Made by a program: the position numbers and the translations under genes | The notes under the pieces: model-generated | The model's input: the letters and a program-made list of their open reading frames with translations, nothing else | What the model was told of the DNA's origin: nothing | Database searches by the model: none | In this document: one piece after another, positions 7,452-14,964 of the stretch | How positions within the stretch are numbered: position 1 is the stretch's first letter | Layout: every line of letters begins with the position of its first letter | Origin: Planctomycetota bacterium | GTDB lineage: Bacteria; Planctomycetota; GCA-002687715 | Direction of reading: 5' to 3' | Length of the DNA stretch: 24,028 nucleotides | NCBI GenBank assembly: GCA_013213915.1 | Contig: JABSRK010000016.1 | Coordinates: forward strand, 1-24,028

Positions 7452-8422
7452 CCCTGTTCAACTCGATCGAGGCATTCGTTCACAGCCTTGAACATGAGGC
7501 GTCCCGCACCTGCGCGCTGCTCGACGCTCTCACGGACGAGTCGCTTCGTACCCGGGTCGCGCCGGATTTGCGGACGCTCGGTGAGATGGCGTGGCATCTG
7601 CCGCAGAGCCTGGGCAGCATCGCAGCCCAGCTCGGTATCGTTATCGACGCGCCGGCTCGGGATACGCCGCCGCCGACCCGGGCGTCGCTGATCCGGGGCG
7701 TGTACGACCTGGCTGTGAGCGGGCTCATGGAGGGAGTCCGCCAGTGGGATGACGACGCGTTGCTCGGGCCAGGGGACGTCTATGGTGAGCGGTGGGCGCG
7801 AGGGCATACCTTGCGCGTCATGCTCGACCACGAGATCCACCATCGCGGCCAGTGCATCGTGCTCATGCGCCAGGCCGGACTCGAGCCGCCGCCGCTCTAC
7901 GGGCCGGTGGCAAGGGACGTACCCCATCCGTTCGATGCCGGTCCCCCCGCACCCAGCGAGCGTTTGGAGCCGCGCATCGTGGTGGCGTGGCGGATCGAGA
8001 ACATCATCTGGTGGGCGATCCTGACGGCAGGCGCCGTTGCAGCGGAGTGGCTGTGGCTACCCGATGTGAGTTGGTGGCCGCTGGGTGCCTGGTGGGGCGC
8101 GGCATGCCTCTCGGTCGTGGTGCTGTGTCTCGCGTTGGCGTGGCCACCGCTCGCGTATCGCGGGTGGAGCTACAGCGTGCGTAAGCATGACGTCATGCTC
8201 GCGTATGGCGTCCTGTGGCGGGTACGTCGTAGCGTGCCGCGTCCGCGCATCCAGCATGTCGATGTGAGATCGGGTCCGCTCGACCGCGCGTTCGGGATCG
8301 TCAAGTGCACGTTGTATACCGCGGGGACAGGGGAGGCCGACGCGGCGATCCCCGGACTCCTCCCCGAAGTCGCCGAGGCGTTGCGCGAACGTCTCCTCGG
8401 GCGGGGACAGATCGGTGGCTGA
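7448..8422 (+). CDS. DinB-domain protein fused to a bPH2 (YdbS-like) membrane domain
   Basis: The first ~160 residues of this 324-aa protein are a DinB/YfiT-type four-helix domain. Its likely metal histidines are in MAWHLPQ and in HEIHHRGQCIVLM; the family includes metal-dependent thiol transferases and uncharacterised stress proteins. After a Pro-rich linker come two hydrophobic segments (IIWWAILTAGAVAAEW and LSVVVLCLALAW). A bacterial PH-like bPH2 domain follows, with the hallmark 'VPRPRIQHVDVRSGPLDRAFG...LYTAGTG'. The two parts are normally separate proteins, and the frame is continuous across the join. GTG 7448 overlaps the aldolase stop by 4 bp, consistent with translational coupling, but the GGAGG before it is too close to be an ideal SD. 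The tail overlaps the next gene by 8 bp. Confidence 0.82.
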   Translation: MTLFNSIEAFVHSLEHEASRTCALLDALTDESLRTRVAPDLRTLGEMAWHLPQSLGSIAAQLGIVIDAPARDTPPPTRASLIRGVYDLAVSGLMEGVRQWDDDALLGPGDVYGERWARGHTLRVMLDHEIHHRGQCIVLMRQAGLEPPPLYGPVARDVPHPFDAGPPAPSERLEPRIVVAWRIENIIWWAILTAGAVAAEWLWLPDVSWWPLGAWWGAACLSVVVLCLALAWPPLAYRGWSYSVRKHDVMLAYGVLWRVRRSVPRPRIQHVDVRSGPLDRAFGIVKCTLYTAGTGEADAAIPGLLPEVAEALRERLLGRGQIGG

Positions 8423-9896
8423 AGCCGAACGATCTCCCGTCACAGCAGCACGTCTCGAACGTCTGCACGTGGCGACGCTGCTCGTAGAGATCGTACGATT
8501 CGTCAAGAGCTGGACTATTCCGCTGATTCTGCTCCTGTTATTCGCGCAGGAGCAGGAGGGAGCGCCGTGGTGGTTGTGGGTCGGACTCGCCGGAGCTGTC
8601 ACGTCGTTCCTTTCGACGTTTTTCCGGTTTCTCACCCTCAGGTACGGCGTCGACGGTGACCGCGTGATCATCCGGTCCGGGCTCATCTTTCGCCAGAAAC
8701 GCACGATTCCCGTTGACCGCATCCAGAATCTGCACCTGAAGAGCGGGGTGATCCACCGCGTCTTCGGCGTCGTTGACGTGCGCGTCGAGACCGCGGGGAC
8801 CGGTGAAGCAGAGGCTCAGCTTTCTGTCATCAAGGCCCCTCGGGCCGAGACATTCCGACGGGAGGTTCTCGGTAGCCGTCGCGAGCCGGGTACGACCGTT
8901 GAGGAGGACAGGGGCAAGCTCATTCGCCGCAGTCGTTTGAGCGAGCTCTTGCTGGCGGGAGCGACGGAAAACCGCGTCCTCGTCCTCGTGGCGGCGCTCT
9001 GGGGGCTGTTCGAACTCGGGCAGGACACGGGCCTTGATGTGGAAGGAATAATCGCCGCCATCGGCGATCGTTTGCCGGGTGGCGCGGCTGCGGTGGTCGC
9101 GGTCGTCGTTCTTGGCATCCTCTTCCTCGGGCTCGGGTGGATCGCGTCCATCTTGTGGACCGTCGTCACGTACTACGGCTTCACGTTGCGACGGCGCGGC
9201 GGAGATCTGCGCAAGACGCACGGCCTGCTCACACGTTTCGAGTCGACCATTCCGGTGGCTCGTATCCAGACGGTACGTCTCCAGGCGAGCTTTCCGCGGC
9301 GACTCCTGAACGTCCTGCAGGTGCTCGCGGCGACGGCGGGATCGAAGGCGGACGATCATCAGGGCGGGACAGCCGTGATCGCGCCGCTGGTCCCACGAGT
9401 CGAGGCCAACGGCTTCTGCCGTGCCGTCTATCCGGATCTGCGACTCGAAGACGCGCAGCTCGATCGTGTGCACCCACGGGCTCGCCGGCGTGGCTTCATC
9501 CGTCTGCTGATCCCCGGGGCGGTCGTAGCGACCGTGTTCATCCTTCGCGGCAGCACGTGGCCGTGGTTTGCCCTGGCGCTCTGGACTGTCTTCTCGTGGG
9601 TGCTCGCCCGCGCCCGCTACGCGATCCTGGGCTACGGCGTGGCCGATCGTTTTCTCCTCACCCGAGCCGGGGTCTGGACTCGCAAGCTGTGGATCGTTCC
9701 GCAGGAGAAGGTCCAGGCCGTCCGTGTCGAGCAGAGTCCCCTGCAGCGCATCCTCGGGCTCGCGACCCTGCATGTCAGCACGGCGGGCGGGGGATCACTG
9801 AGCCGCCTGAACATCGTCGATATGGGTGCTCCCGAAGCGGCCAGCATGTTCGAGAGTCTGTCTCGCGCGGCGGCGTGCTGCGGCTCGGGCGTGTAA
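8415..9896 (+). CDS. Membrane protein with three bPH2 domains (YdbT-like)
   Basis: This 493-aa protein resembles B. subtilis YdbT. Pairs of membrane segments alternate with three bPH2 repeats. Repeat 1 is about residues 72-155 (IPVDRIQNLHLKSGVIHRVFGVVDV), repeat 2 about 255-345 (IPVARIQTVRLQASFPRRLLNVLQV) and repeat 3 about 395-488 (VPQEKVQAVRVEQSPLQRILGLATL). Each ends with a 'TAG' turn. YdbS and YdbT are encoded together in Bacillus and are linked to tolerance of certain antimicrobial compounds; here the YdbS-like half is the C-terminus of the preceding fusion gene. The biochemical role is not known. The GTG start at 8415 lies inside the end of the previous gene, with GGGGA about 9 nt before it. 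The gene converges on the S1-domain gene. Confidence 0.85.
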   Translation: MAEAERSPVTAARLERLHVATLLVEIVRFVKSWTIPLILLLLFAQEQEGAPWWLWVGLAGAVTSFLSTFFRFLTLRYGVDGDRVIIRSGLIFRQKRTIPVDRIQNLHLKSGVIHRVFGVVDVRVETAGTGEAEAQLSVIKAPRAETFRREVLGSRREPGTTVEEDRGKLIRRSRLSELLLAGATENRVLVLVAALWGLFELGQDTGLDVEGIIAAIGDRLPGGAAAVVAVVVLGILFLGLGWIASILWTVVTYYGFTLRRRGGDLRKTHGLLTRFESTIPVARIQTVRLQASFPRRLLNVLQVLAATAGSKADDHQGGTAVIAPLVPRVEANGFCRAVYPDLRLEDAQLDRVHPRARRRGFIRLLIPGAVVATVFILRGSTWPWFALALWTVFSWVLARARYAILGYGVADRFLLTRAGVWTRKLWIVPQEKVQAVRVEQSPLQRILGLATLHVSTAGGGSLSRLNIVDMGAPEAASMFESLSRAAACCGSGV

Positions 9897-9907
9897 TGCG
9901 TCGAGGG

Positions 9908-9937
9908 CGCTCGATCCCGACCAACGGGATGGGAGCG
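9908..9937. terminator. Imperfect hairpin between convergent genes
   Basis: CGCTC-G-ATCCCG, loop ACCAA, CGGGAT-GG-GAGCG gives an 11-bp stem with a small internal loop. It occupies most of the 48-bp gap between two convergent genes. It has no T-tract, so a role as bidirectional terminator is inferred from position only. Confidence 0.35.
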
Positions 9938-9944
9938 TCGTCGA

Positions 9945-11330
9945 TCAGTCGTCCAGGTCCTCGCCCGCTCCGATCAGCCTCAGTCCGATCCGGCGGGCTT
10001 CCTCCGAAGAGTCCAGCACCTCGACAGTGACGCGGGTACCGACCTTGACCACGTCGCGGGGATGGGAGACGCGATAGTCGCCCATGTTGGAAACGTGGAT
10101 CAAGCCCTCCAGGCCTTTCTCCAACTCCGCGAACGCTCCGAAATTCTCCAACCGCGTGATGGTCGCGTCGCAGGTCTTTCCGGCTGCATAGCGCTCGCCC
10201 ACCTCCCACCAGGGGTCCGGCTCGGTCTGCTTGATGCTGAGGGAGAGACGCTGCCGCTCGGCATCGCTTCCGATGACGATCACGGTGACCTGTTCGCCGA
10301 CGGAGAGCTTCTCTTTCGGATGGTGGACTCGCTCGTTCCACGCCAGTTCGGACACGTGCACCAGTCCCTCGACCTCGTCGTCTTCGATCTTGACGAACGC
10401 CCCGAATTCCTCGAGGCGGGTCACGGTTCCCCGGACAATGGTCGCGAACGGGTACTTCTCGTCGAGGGCCGTCCAGGGGTTCTCATCGACGCGCTTGACC
10501 GACAGGGAGATCTTCTCCGTCACCCGATCGAACTTCAGCACGGTGACCTCGACCTGCTGGCCTTCCCGGAGGATGTCGGAGACCCGCTCGACGCGTCCCC
10601 AGGCCAGGTCATCCTTGTGGATCAGTCCCTCAGCGCCACCGATATCGACGAACGCACCGAAGTCGGTGATGTTCGTGACCGTGCCATGGTGCATCTGGCC
10701 CTCGGCGAGTGTTTCGAAGAGCCGGCTCTTATGCTGCTCGCGCTCCTCCTGTAGCACGGCGCGTCGCGACACGACGACATTGCGACTGTCGCGATCGGCT
10801 TCGATGACTTTCACGGACACGTCTTTCCCGACGAGTGTCGAGAGATCTTCGACGTAGCGCAGGTCGCACTCCCGCGCGGGCATGAATGCGCGCATGCCGA
10901 CATCGACGACGCAGCCCCCTTTGACGGCTTCGGTGACCTTGCCCGAGAGCACGGCTCCCGCGTGCGCGCCATCGCTCATGGAGTCCCAGACCTTGCGTCT
11001 CTGCGCTTCCTTGATGGACAGCACGACCTGGCCGTCCGCGTTCTCCAGCGCCATGACCCACGCCTCGACCTCGTCGCCCACCGCGGGGGGGGTGCTGCCG
11101 AATTCGCCGATGGCGATGACGCCCTCGGACTTGTACGAGAGATCGACGACGACGGCGTCGTGATCGACGAGCAGGACCTTGCCGCGCGCGGCCATGTTTT
11201 CTCGCAACGCCTGGAACGTGGGGCCCGCCGAGGGCATGCCACCGGACGCGGCGTCCTGGCGCATGGCCTCCTGCATGGCCTTCTCGATCTCCTCGTCCGA
11301 GGGCAGGTAGTCCTTGAGGGGGTCGCTCAT
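9945..11330 (-). CDS. rpsA: S1-domain RNA-binding protein (ribosomal protein S1-like)
   Basis: The 461-aa product carries five S1 (OB-fold) repeats: about residues 45-110, 125-195, 215-285, 300-372 and 385-455. The last three are clear (GTVTNITDFGAFVDIGG, GTVTRLEEFGAFVKI, ATITRLENFGAFAEL), each followed by EGLIH or EGLVH. Repeats 1 and 2 are more diverged, as in S1 proteins. S1 binds mRNA at the 30S subunit and helps initiation on weakly structured or poorly SD-matched leaders. The open frame runs 81 codons further upstream to 11573, into serC, but that part has no S1 character; ATG 11330 begins the acidic leader MSDPLKDYL and is preferred. No good SD precedes it, which is common for S1 genes under autogenous control. 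E. coli S1 has six repeats. Confidence 0.87.
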   Translation of the reverse strand: MSDPLKDYLPSDEEIEKAMQEAMRQDAASGGMPSAGPTFQALRENMAARGKVLLVDHDAVVVDLSYKSEGVIAIGEFGSTPPAVGDEVEAWVMALENADGQVVLSIKEAQRRKVWDSMSDGAHAGAVLSGKVTEAVKGGCVVDVGMRAFMPARECDLRYVEDLSTLVGKDVSVKVIEADRDSRNVVVSRRAVLQEEREQHKSRLFETLAEGQMHHGTVTNITDFGAFVDIGGAEGLIHKDDLAWGRVERVSDILREGQQVEVTVLKFDRVTEKISLSVKRVDENPWTALDEKYPFATIVRGTVTRLEEFGAFVKIEDDEVEGLVHVSELAWNERVHHPKEKLSVGEQVTVIVIGSDAERQRLSLSIKQTEPDPWWEVGERYAAGKTCDATITRLENFGAFAELEKGLEGLIHVSNMGDYRVSHPRDVVKVGTRVTVEVLDSSEEARRIGLRLIGAGEDLDD

Positions 11331-11460
11331 GGTGGGTGTGGGGGATCTTGGTATGACGGTATCCCCTGGCTGCCCAAGGGGAAGGGGCGACTGTCCCAGC
11401 GAACTCCCTCCATCAGAGTGCAAATAATTCCGAATCGGGACCGCATCCAGAAGGTCTGCC
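11331..11460. promoter_or_regulatory. Divergent leader region of S1 gene and serC
   Basis: The region is 130 bp between divergent starts. An AT-rich patch (CAAATAATTCC, 11421-11431) is the likely promoter core for one or both directions. CCCCTGGCTGCCCAAGGGG (11363-11381) folds into a 7-bp stem with one bulge and lies in the S1 mRNA leader on the minus strand. AGAAGG lies 8 nt before the serC ATG and serves as its SD. Confidence 0.35.
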
Positions 11461-12546
11461 ATGTCGCCGCGCCCCCACAACTTCAACGCCGGACCCGCCA
11501 TTCTCCCTCTGGCGGTGATGGAGGAGGTCCAGGGGAGCCTCTTGGACACCAACGGCACCGGGCTCTCGGTCATGGAGTGGAGTCACCGCTCACCCGAATA
11601 CGATGCGGTCCGTGGGGAGGTTCAGGAACGGCTGTTTCGCCTGCTCGGACTGGAGGGGGATCACGGGTTTCGACTCCTCCTGCTGCAGGGCGGAGCGTCC
11701 CTCCAGTTCGCCATGGTCCCCATGAATCTCGGGCGGGGTCGCAAGGGCGCCTACGTCCTGACGGGAGCGTGGGCCAAGAAGGCGTTGGCGGAAGCCGCGC
11801 GCATCGGACTCGGCGAGGAGGCCTGGTCGGGGGCCGAGACCAACTTCAATCGCCTCCCAGCGGAGGGTGAGTGGGACGAACCGGACGCGTGCGCGTATGT
11901 CCACGTGACCTCCAACAACACGATCTTCGGGACGCAGTACAAGCAGCTCCCACGAACAGAGGCGCCCCTGGTCATCGACATGTCGTCCGACATCTTGTCG
12001 GGGCCCATCGACATGGACCGGATCGGGCTGATCTACGCCGGTGCACAAAAGAACCTGGGCCCGGCCGGGGTCACGGTCGTCCTTGTTCGCGAGGACCTGC
12101 TCGGAGAGGCGCCCGATGGCCTGCCCGCCTTCTTGGACTACCGGGTCCATCTGAAGGCCGACGCGATCTACAACACTCCGAACACGTTCGGCGTCTACCT
12201 GATGGGCCGCGTGCTTGCGTGGATCGAGGGCCATGGAGGTCTCGAGGGGATGGCTCTCCGCAACGCGGAGAAGGCGCAGGTGCTCTACGATGAGATCGGC
12301 CGGACCGGTTTCTATCGGACCACCGCGGCCGCTGACAGCCAGTCGCGGATGAACGTGACCTTCCGGCTGCCGTCCGAAGATCTGGAAAAGCAATTCATCC
12401 AGGAGGCCAAGTCCTATGGCTTCGTCGGCCTGAAGGGCCACCGCTCTGTTGGCGGCTGCCGCGCATCCATCTACAACGCCTGCCCCCCCGAATCGGTGCA
12501 GGCTCTGGTTTCCTTCATGCGAGAGTTCGAGAAGACGAACGGGTAA
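11461..12546 (+). CDS. serC: Phosphoserine aminotransferase
   Basis: SerC converts 3-phosphohydroxypyruvate and glutamate to O-phosphoserine and 2-oxoglutarate, the second step of serine synthesis, and also acts in pyridoxal phosphate synthesis in some bacteria. The 361-aa product has the full family length and begins with the typical RPHNFNAGPAILP. It contains HVTSNNTIFGTQY, VIDMSSDILS, the PLP lysine K197 in YAGAQKNLGPAGV, and the closing GLKGHRSVGGCRASIYNA. The ATG follows AGAAGG at 8 nt. Its TAA lies only 5 bp before the next gene, so it probably shares a transcript with the selenoprotein gene, with the terminator after 14711 ending both. Confidence 0.96.
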   Translation: MSPRPHNFNAGPAILPLAVMEEVQGSLLDTNGTGLSVMEWSHRSPEYDAVRGEVQERLFRLLGLEGDHGFRLLLLQGGASLQFAMVPMNLGRGRKGAYVLTGAWAKKALAEAARIGLGEEAWSGAETNFNRLPAEGEWDEPDACAYVHVTSNNTIFGTQYKQLPRTEAPLVIDMSSDILSGPIDMDRIGLIYAGAQKNLGPAGVTVVLVREDLLGEAPDGLPAFLDYRVHLKADAIYNTPNTFGVYLMGRVLAWIEGHGGLEGMALRNAEKAQVLYDEIGRTGFYRTTAAADSQSRMNVTFRLPSEDLEKQFIQEAKSYGFVGLKGHRSVGGCRASIYNACPPESVQALVSFMREFEKTNG

Positions 12547-12551
12547 TAGAC

Positions 12552-14711
12552 ATGATGAAGACGTCACTTGTATTGCCGCTACTCGCGGCGTTGTTGTTTT
12601 CCGGAGCGGTCGCGACGCCGGCCGTTGCTCAAGACGCATTCCAGAACCTCATCCCCGACGATGCCCTGGGCCTGATCCGGGTGAAGTCGATTGGTGGGCT
12701 TCTGAGCGAGGTGCAGGCTTTGGTCGCGGCGATCGACCCTAGCATGGTCGACGAGGTCGACGCCCAGGAGCTGCTAGCGCTGTTTGATCTGGCCGATCTC
12801 GAGCTCGACATGACGAAGCCCGCTTGCTTCGCCATGGGGGCTCCGGAGGACGCGTCCTCCGAGCCGGTTCCGGTGATCGTCCTTCCTTGCAAGGACGCGA
12901 AGAAGACGGCTGAAGAGCTCAACGCCATGGGGCCTGACTCGGACGCGGTTGCCCGTGGCAGCTATGTGGCATTCGCCACCCAAGGCACGTACACCGCGGG
13001 GACGAAGCCGTCGGCCCTGCTGAACGCCCTTCCGGATGCGGACGTCATCCTGCGTCTCAACCTCGGCGGTCTCATCGAGATCTACCGTGACGACGTCGAC
13101 ATGGGGCTCGACATGGCTGCCGAGCAGATGGCTGCGGGGGCCCCGACCGCGGCGCTCGGCACGATGATGGAGTCAGTGACTGACTTCTTGGGCGACGTGG
13201 TCGATTCGGCGCGCGTGCTCGACGTTACCTTCGACATCGACAAGACCCTCGTTGACTTCGGTATGGCGTTGTCCGTCGGACAGGGCACGGCCCTCGCCAA
13301 GTCGACGACCATGGGGTCGAACTCCCTTGGTGCGTTGGCGGGGTTCCTCCCTGCGTCTCACCCCATCTCGCTGATGTTCTCCTTGGACATGAAGGGCATG
13401 GCGGCCATGCTCGAGACCATGAATGGAGAGCTGGCGCAGGAGATGCCGGAGGAGATGCGGGAGAACTACACGGCCCTGATGTCTGCCAGCACAGAGGTCA
13501 TGAAGTTGCTGGGTGACGACATGGCCCTGAGCGTCGGCGCCGGAGCGAATGGCTTGGAACTGGTGGAGATCTTCAGTGTCTCCGATCCCGCTGCCATGAT
13601 GGCCTCCTGGAAGGAGATCATGGGCAGTGACGCTTTCAAGGAGGTTGGGACGAGCGCCGTGTTCGGCGAGCCCAAGACCGACGACGCAGGCGTGACCTAT
13701 CAGACGATCACCATGAGCGTTGACTGGGAGAAGACGATGGCGCTCTCCGGCGGCCCGGAGGGCATGGGCGCAGAGATGGCCCAGCAGATCGTTCCCATCA
13801 TGCAGGCGATCTTCGGCTCCCAGAACATGACCATGCAGACCGCGACGGTCGGCAAACACGTCCTCATCGGCATGGGCGGCGACACCTTGCTCAAGCAGTC
13901 CATCGCCAACATGAAGAGCGGCGGGAGCGCCGGCCTCAAGGCGACCCTGGCGCGGGCTGGCACGGCTCCGGCGTTCGCCTTCGACGCGGACATCCGGGGG
14001 ATCTTCAAGGCGGTGAAGGTCATGGCGGATCGGATGGGTCAGGGGGCAGCCGTCCCCACCCTTCCCCCCGGTCCCCCCATGGGCGTCGGTGTGTACGCGG
14101 GTCGCTCGGGATTGGTCTACCGCGCCGGCGTCCGCGCCGACGTGGGGATCATGCAGCTCATCACGAAGCTGGTCTTGCGCGGTGAGGGGGGCGGCCCGGA
14201 TCCCATGCCGATCGAGGACAAACCGCTGGCCCCGGAGGGTCGCAAGGAGCATCCGTTCATCAAGGAACGTCTCCAGATCGGCATGGTGGCCCCCGACATC
14301 GAGGGCAAGGACTTCGATGACGTTTCGTTCAAGCTGTCGGACTATCGCGGCAAGGTGGTAGTCCTGGACTTCTGGGGCGATTGGTGACCCCCCTGCCGGG
14401 CCATGTACCCACACGAGCGGTCGCTCGTGAAGAGGCTGGCCAACGAGCCTTTCGCGCTCATCGGCGTCAACAGTGACAGGGACCTCGCCAAGCTGAGGCC
14501 GCGTCTCAAGGAGGAGAACATCTCCTGGCGTAGCTTCTGGAACGGTCCCAAGGGCACCGGCGGTCCGATCTCCACCAAGTGGGGCGTCCGCGGTTGGCCC
14601 ACCATCTACATCCTCGATCACAAGGGCGTGATCCGCTTCAAGGGTCTCCGCGGCGAGAAGATGGACAAGGCCGTGGATCAACTCCTCAAGGAGATGACCG
14701 GGAACAAGTAG
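12552..14711 (+). CDS. Exported selenoprotein with C-terminal redoxin (UPPC) domain
   Basis: Read through the in-frame TGA at 14385-14387 as selenocysteine, this gene encodes 719 residues. A signal peptide (1-26, cleavage at AVA/Q) leads into a Met-rich region of unknown family (about 28-560). A Pro-rich linker (PTLPPGPPMG) lies within its last part. A TlpA/AhpC-type thioredoxin-fold domain follows (about 572-719): IGMVAPDIEGKDFDD, KLSDYRGKVVVLDFW, then W-Sec612-P-P-C615-R-A-M-Y, GVNSDRD, and cis-Pro683 in GWPT. Relatives have Cys at residue 612, so TGA stands exactly where the attacking thiol belongs. A SECIS-like hairpin lies just downstream. Without readthrough the domain loses its active site and most of its fold. 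It should act outside the cytoplasm as a thiol-disulfide or peroxide-reducing enzyme; the substrate is unknown. Starts at 12552 and 12555 are both possible. A nonsense mutation is the main alternative. Confidence 0.83.
14385..14387 (+). other. Recoded UGA (selenocysteine codon)
   Basis: TGA lies between TGG (Trp) and CCC CCC TGC (Pro-Pro-Cys), in the same frame as both halves of the redoxin domain (12552 to 14711). The position corresponds to the first cysteine of WCPPC. No frameshift is needed to join the halves. Confidence 0.83.
14399..14441 (+). promoter_or_regulatory. Bacterial SECIS element (putative)
   Basis: The upper stem is CACGAGC (14412-14418), loop GGTC (14419-14422), GCTCGTG (14423-14429): seven perfect pairs. 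A lower stem GGCCA (14399-14403) with TGGCC (14437-14441) is separated from it by an 8/7-nt internal loop. There are 31 nt between the TGA and the apical loop; bacterial SECIS elements usually have about 16-37 nt and a G within the first two loop bases. The loop GGUC equals that of E. coli fdhF, where SelB reads it. The bulged U of fdhF is not present. Confidence 0.75.
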
Positions 14712-14730
14712 GCCCTGGTTCTTCTCTAAC

Positions 14731-14770
14731 CACGCAAAACGCCCCAGGCTGCCCTGGGGCGTTTTGCGTG
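14731..14770. terminator. Strong intrinsic terminator after the serC-selenoprotein unit
   Basis: An 18-bp perfect inverted repeat with a 4-nt loop: CACGCAAAACGCCCCAGG (14731-14748), loop CTGC, and its exact complement at 14753-14770. The arms carry AAAA and TTTT next to the GC core, so it can work in either direction. It starts 19 nt after the selenoprotein stop codon, which supports 14711 as the true gene end. Confidence 0.85.
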
Positions 14771-14840
14771 TTGGTCTCCACGGTTTTGCGGGGCAACATG
14801 GCGCTGCTATCAGGTAGGTCTCTCCGCAACGCGGAACCTC

Positions 14841-14883
14841 AAGGGGCGGCGATACGACCAAGGGTGACGTATCGCCGCTTCTT
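14841..14883. repeat. Second long hairpin upstream of the peptidase gene
   Basis: AAGGGGCGGCGATACG (14841-14856) pairs with CGTATCGCCGCTTCTT (14868-14883): 16 pairs including two G-U, around an 11-nt loop. It follows the main terminator by 70 bp. It may be a second terminator or a structured RNA; nothing else is evident in 14771-14928. Confidence 0.4.
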
Positions 14884-14928
14884 TCATGGGGCTCGCCCTG
14901 GCCTGCGGGCTCGATCGATCCCGTTCCG

Positions 14929-14957
14929 TTGCGATTCGCAATTGCCCCCCGTACGCT
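14929..14957 (+). promoter_or_regulatory. Promoter of the DPP-IV gene, probably leaderless
   Basis: TTGCGA (14929-14934), 17 bp, TACGCT (14952-14957), then 7 nt to ATG 14965. Spacing is optimal for sigma-70, and no SD is visible, so the transcript would start about at the ATG. Confidence 0.45.
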
Positions 14958-14964
14958 CGGGCCC

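Noticed and set aside
8538..9773. 411-codon minus-strand open frame
   Set aside because: Opposite the three bPH2 repeats; shadow frame.
11331..11573. N-terminal 81-codon extension of the S1-domain protein
   Set aside because: It overlaps the divergent serC start and lacks S1 features; ATG 11330 is the likelier start.
14403..14711. Separate small gene starting at ATG 14403
   Set aside because: It would lack the first strand and both active-site residues of the redoxin fold, has no SD of its own, and is in frame with the upstream gene. It is the end of the selenoprotein.
12552..14711. Pseudogene with a nonsense codon
   Set aside because: Only one stop is present, exactly at a redox Cys position, the downstream part is intact, and a SECIS-like hairpin is in place. 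It remains the main alternative.
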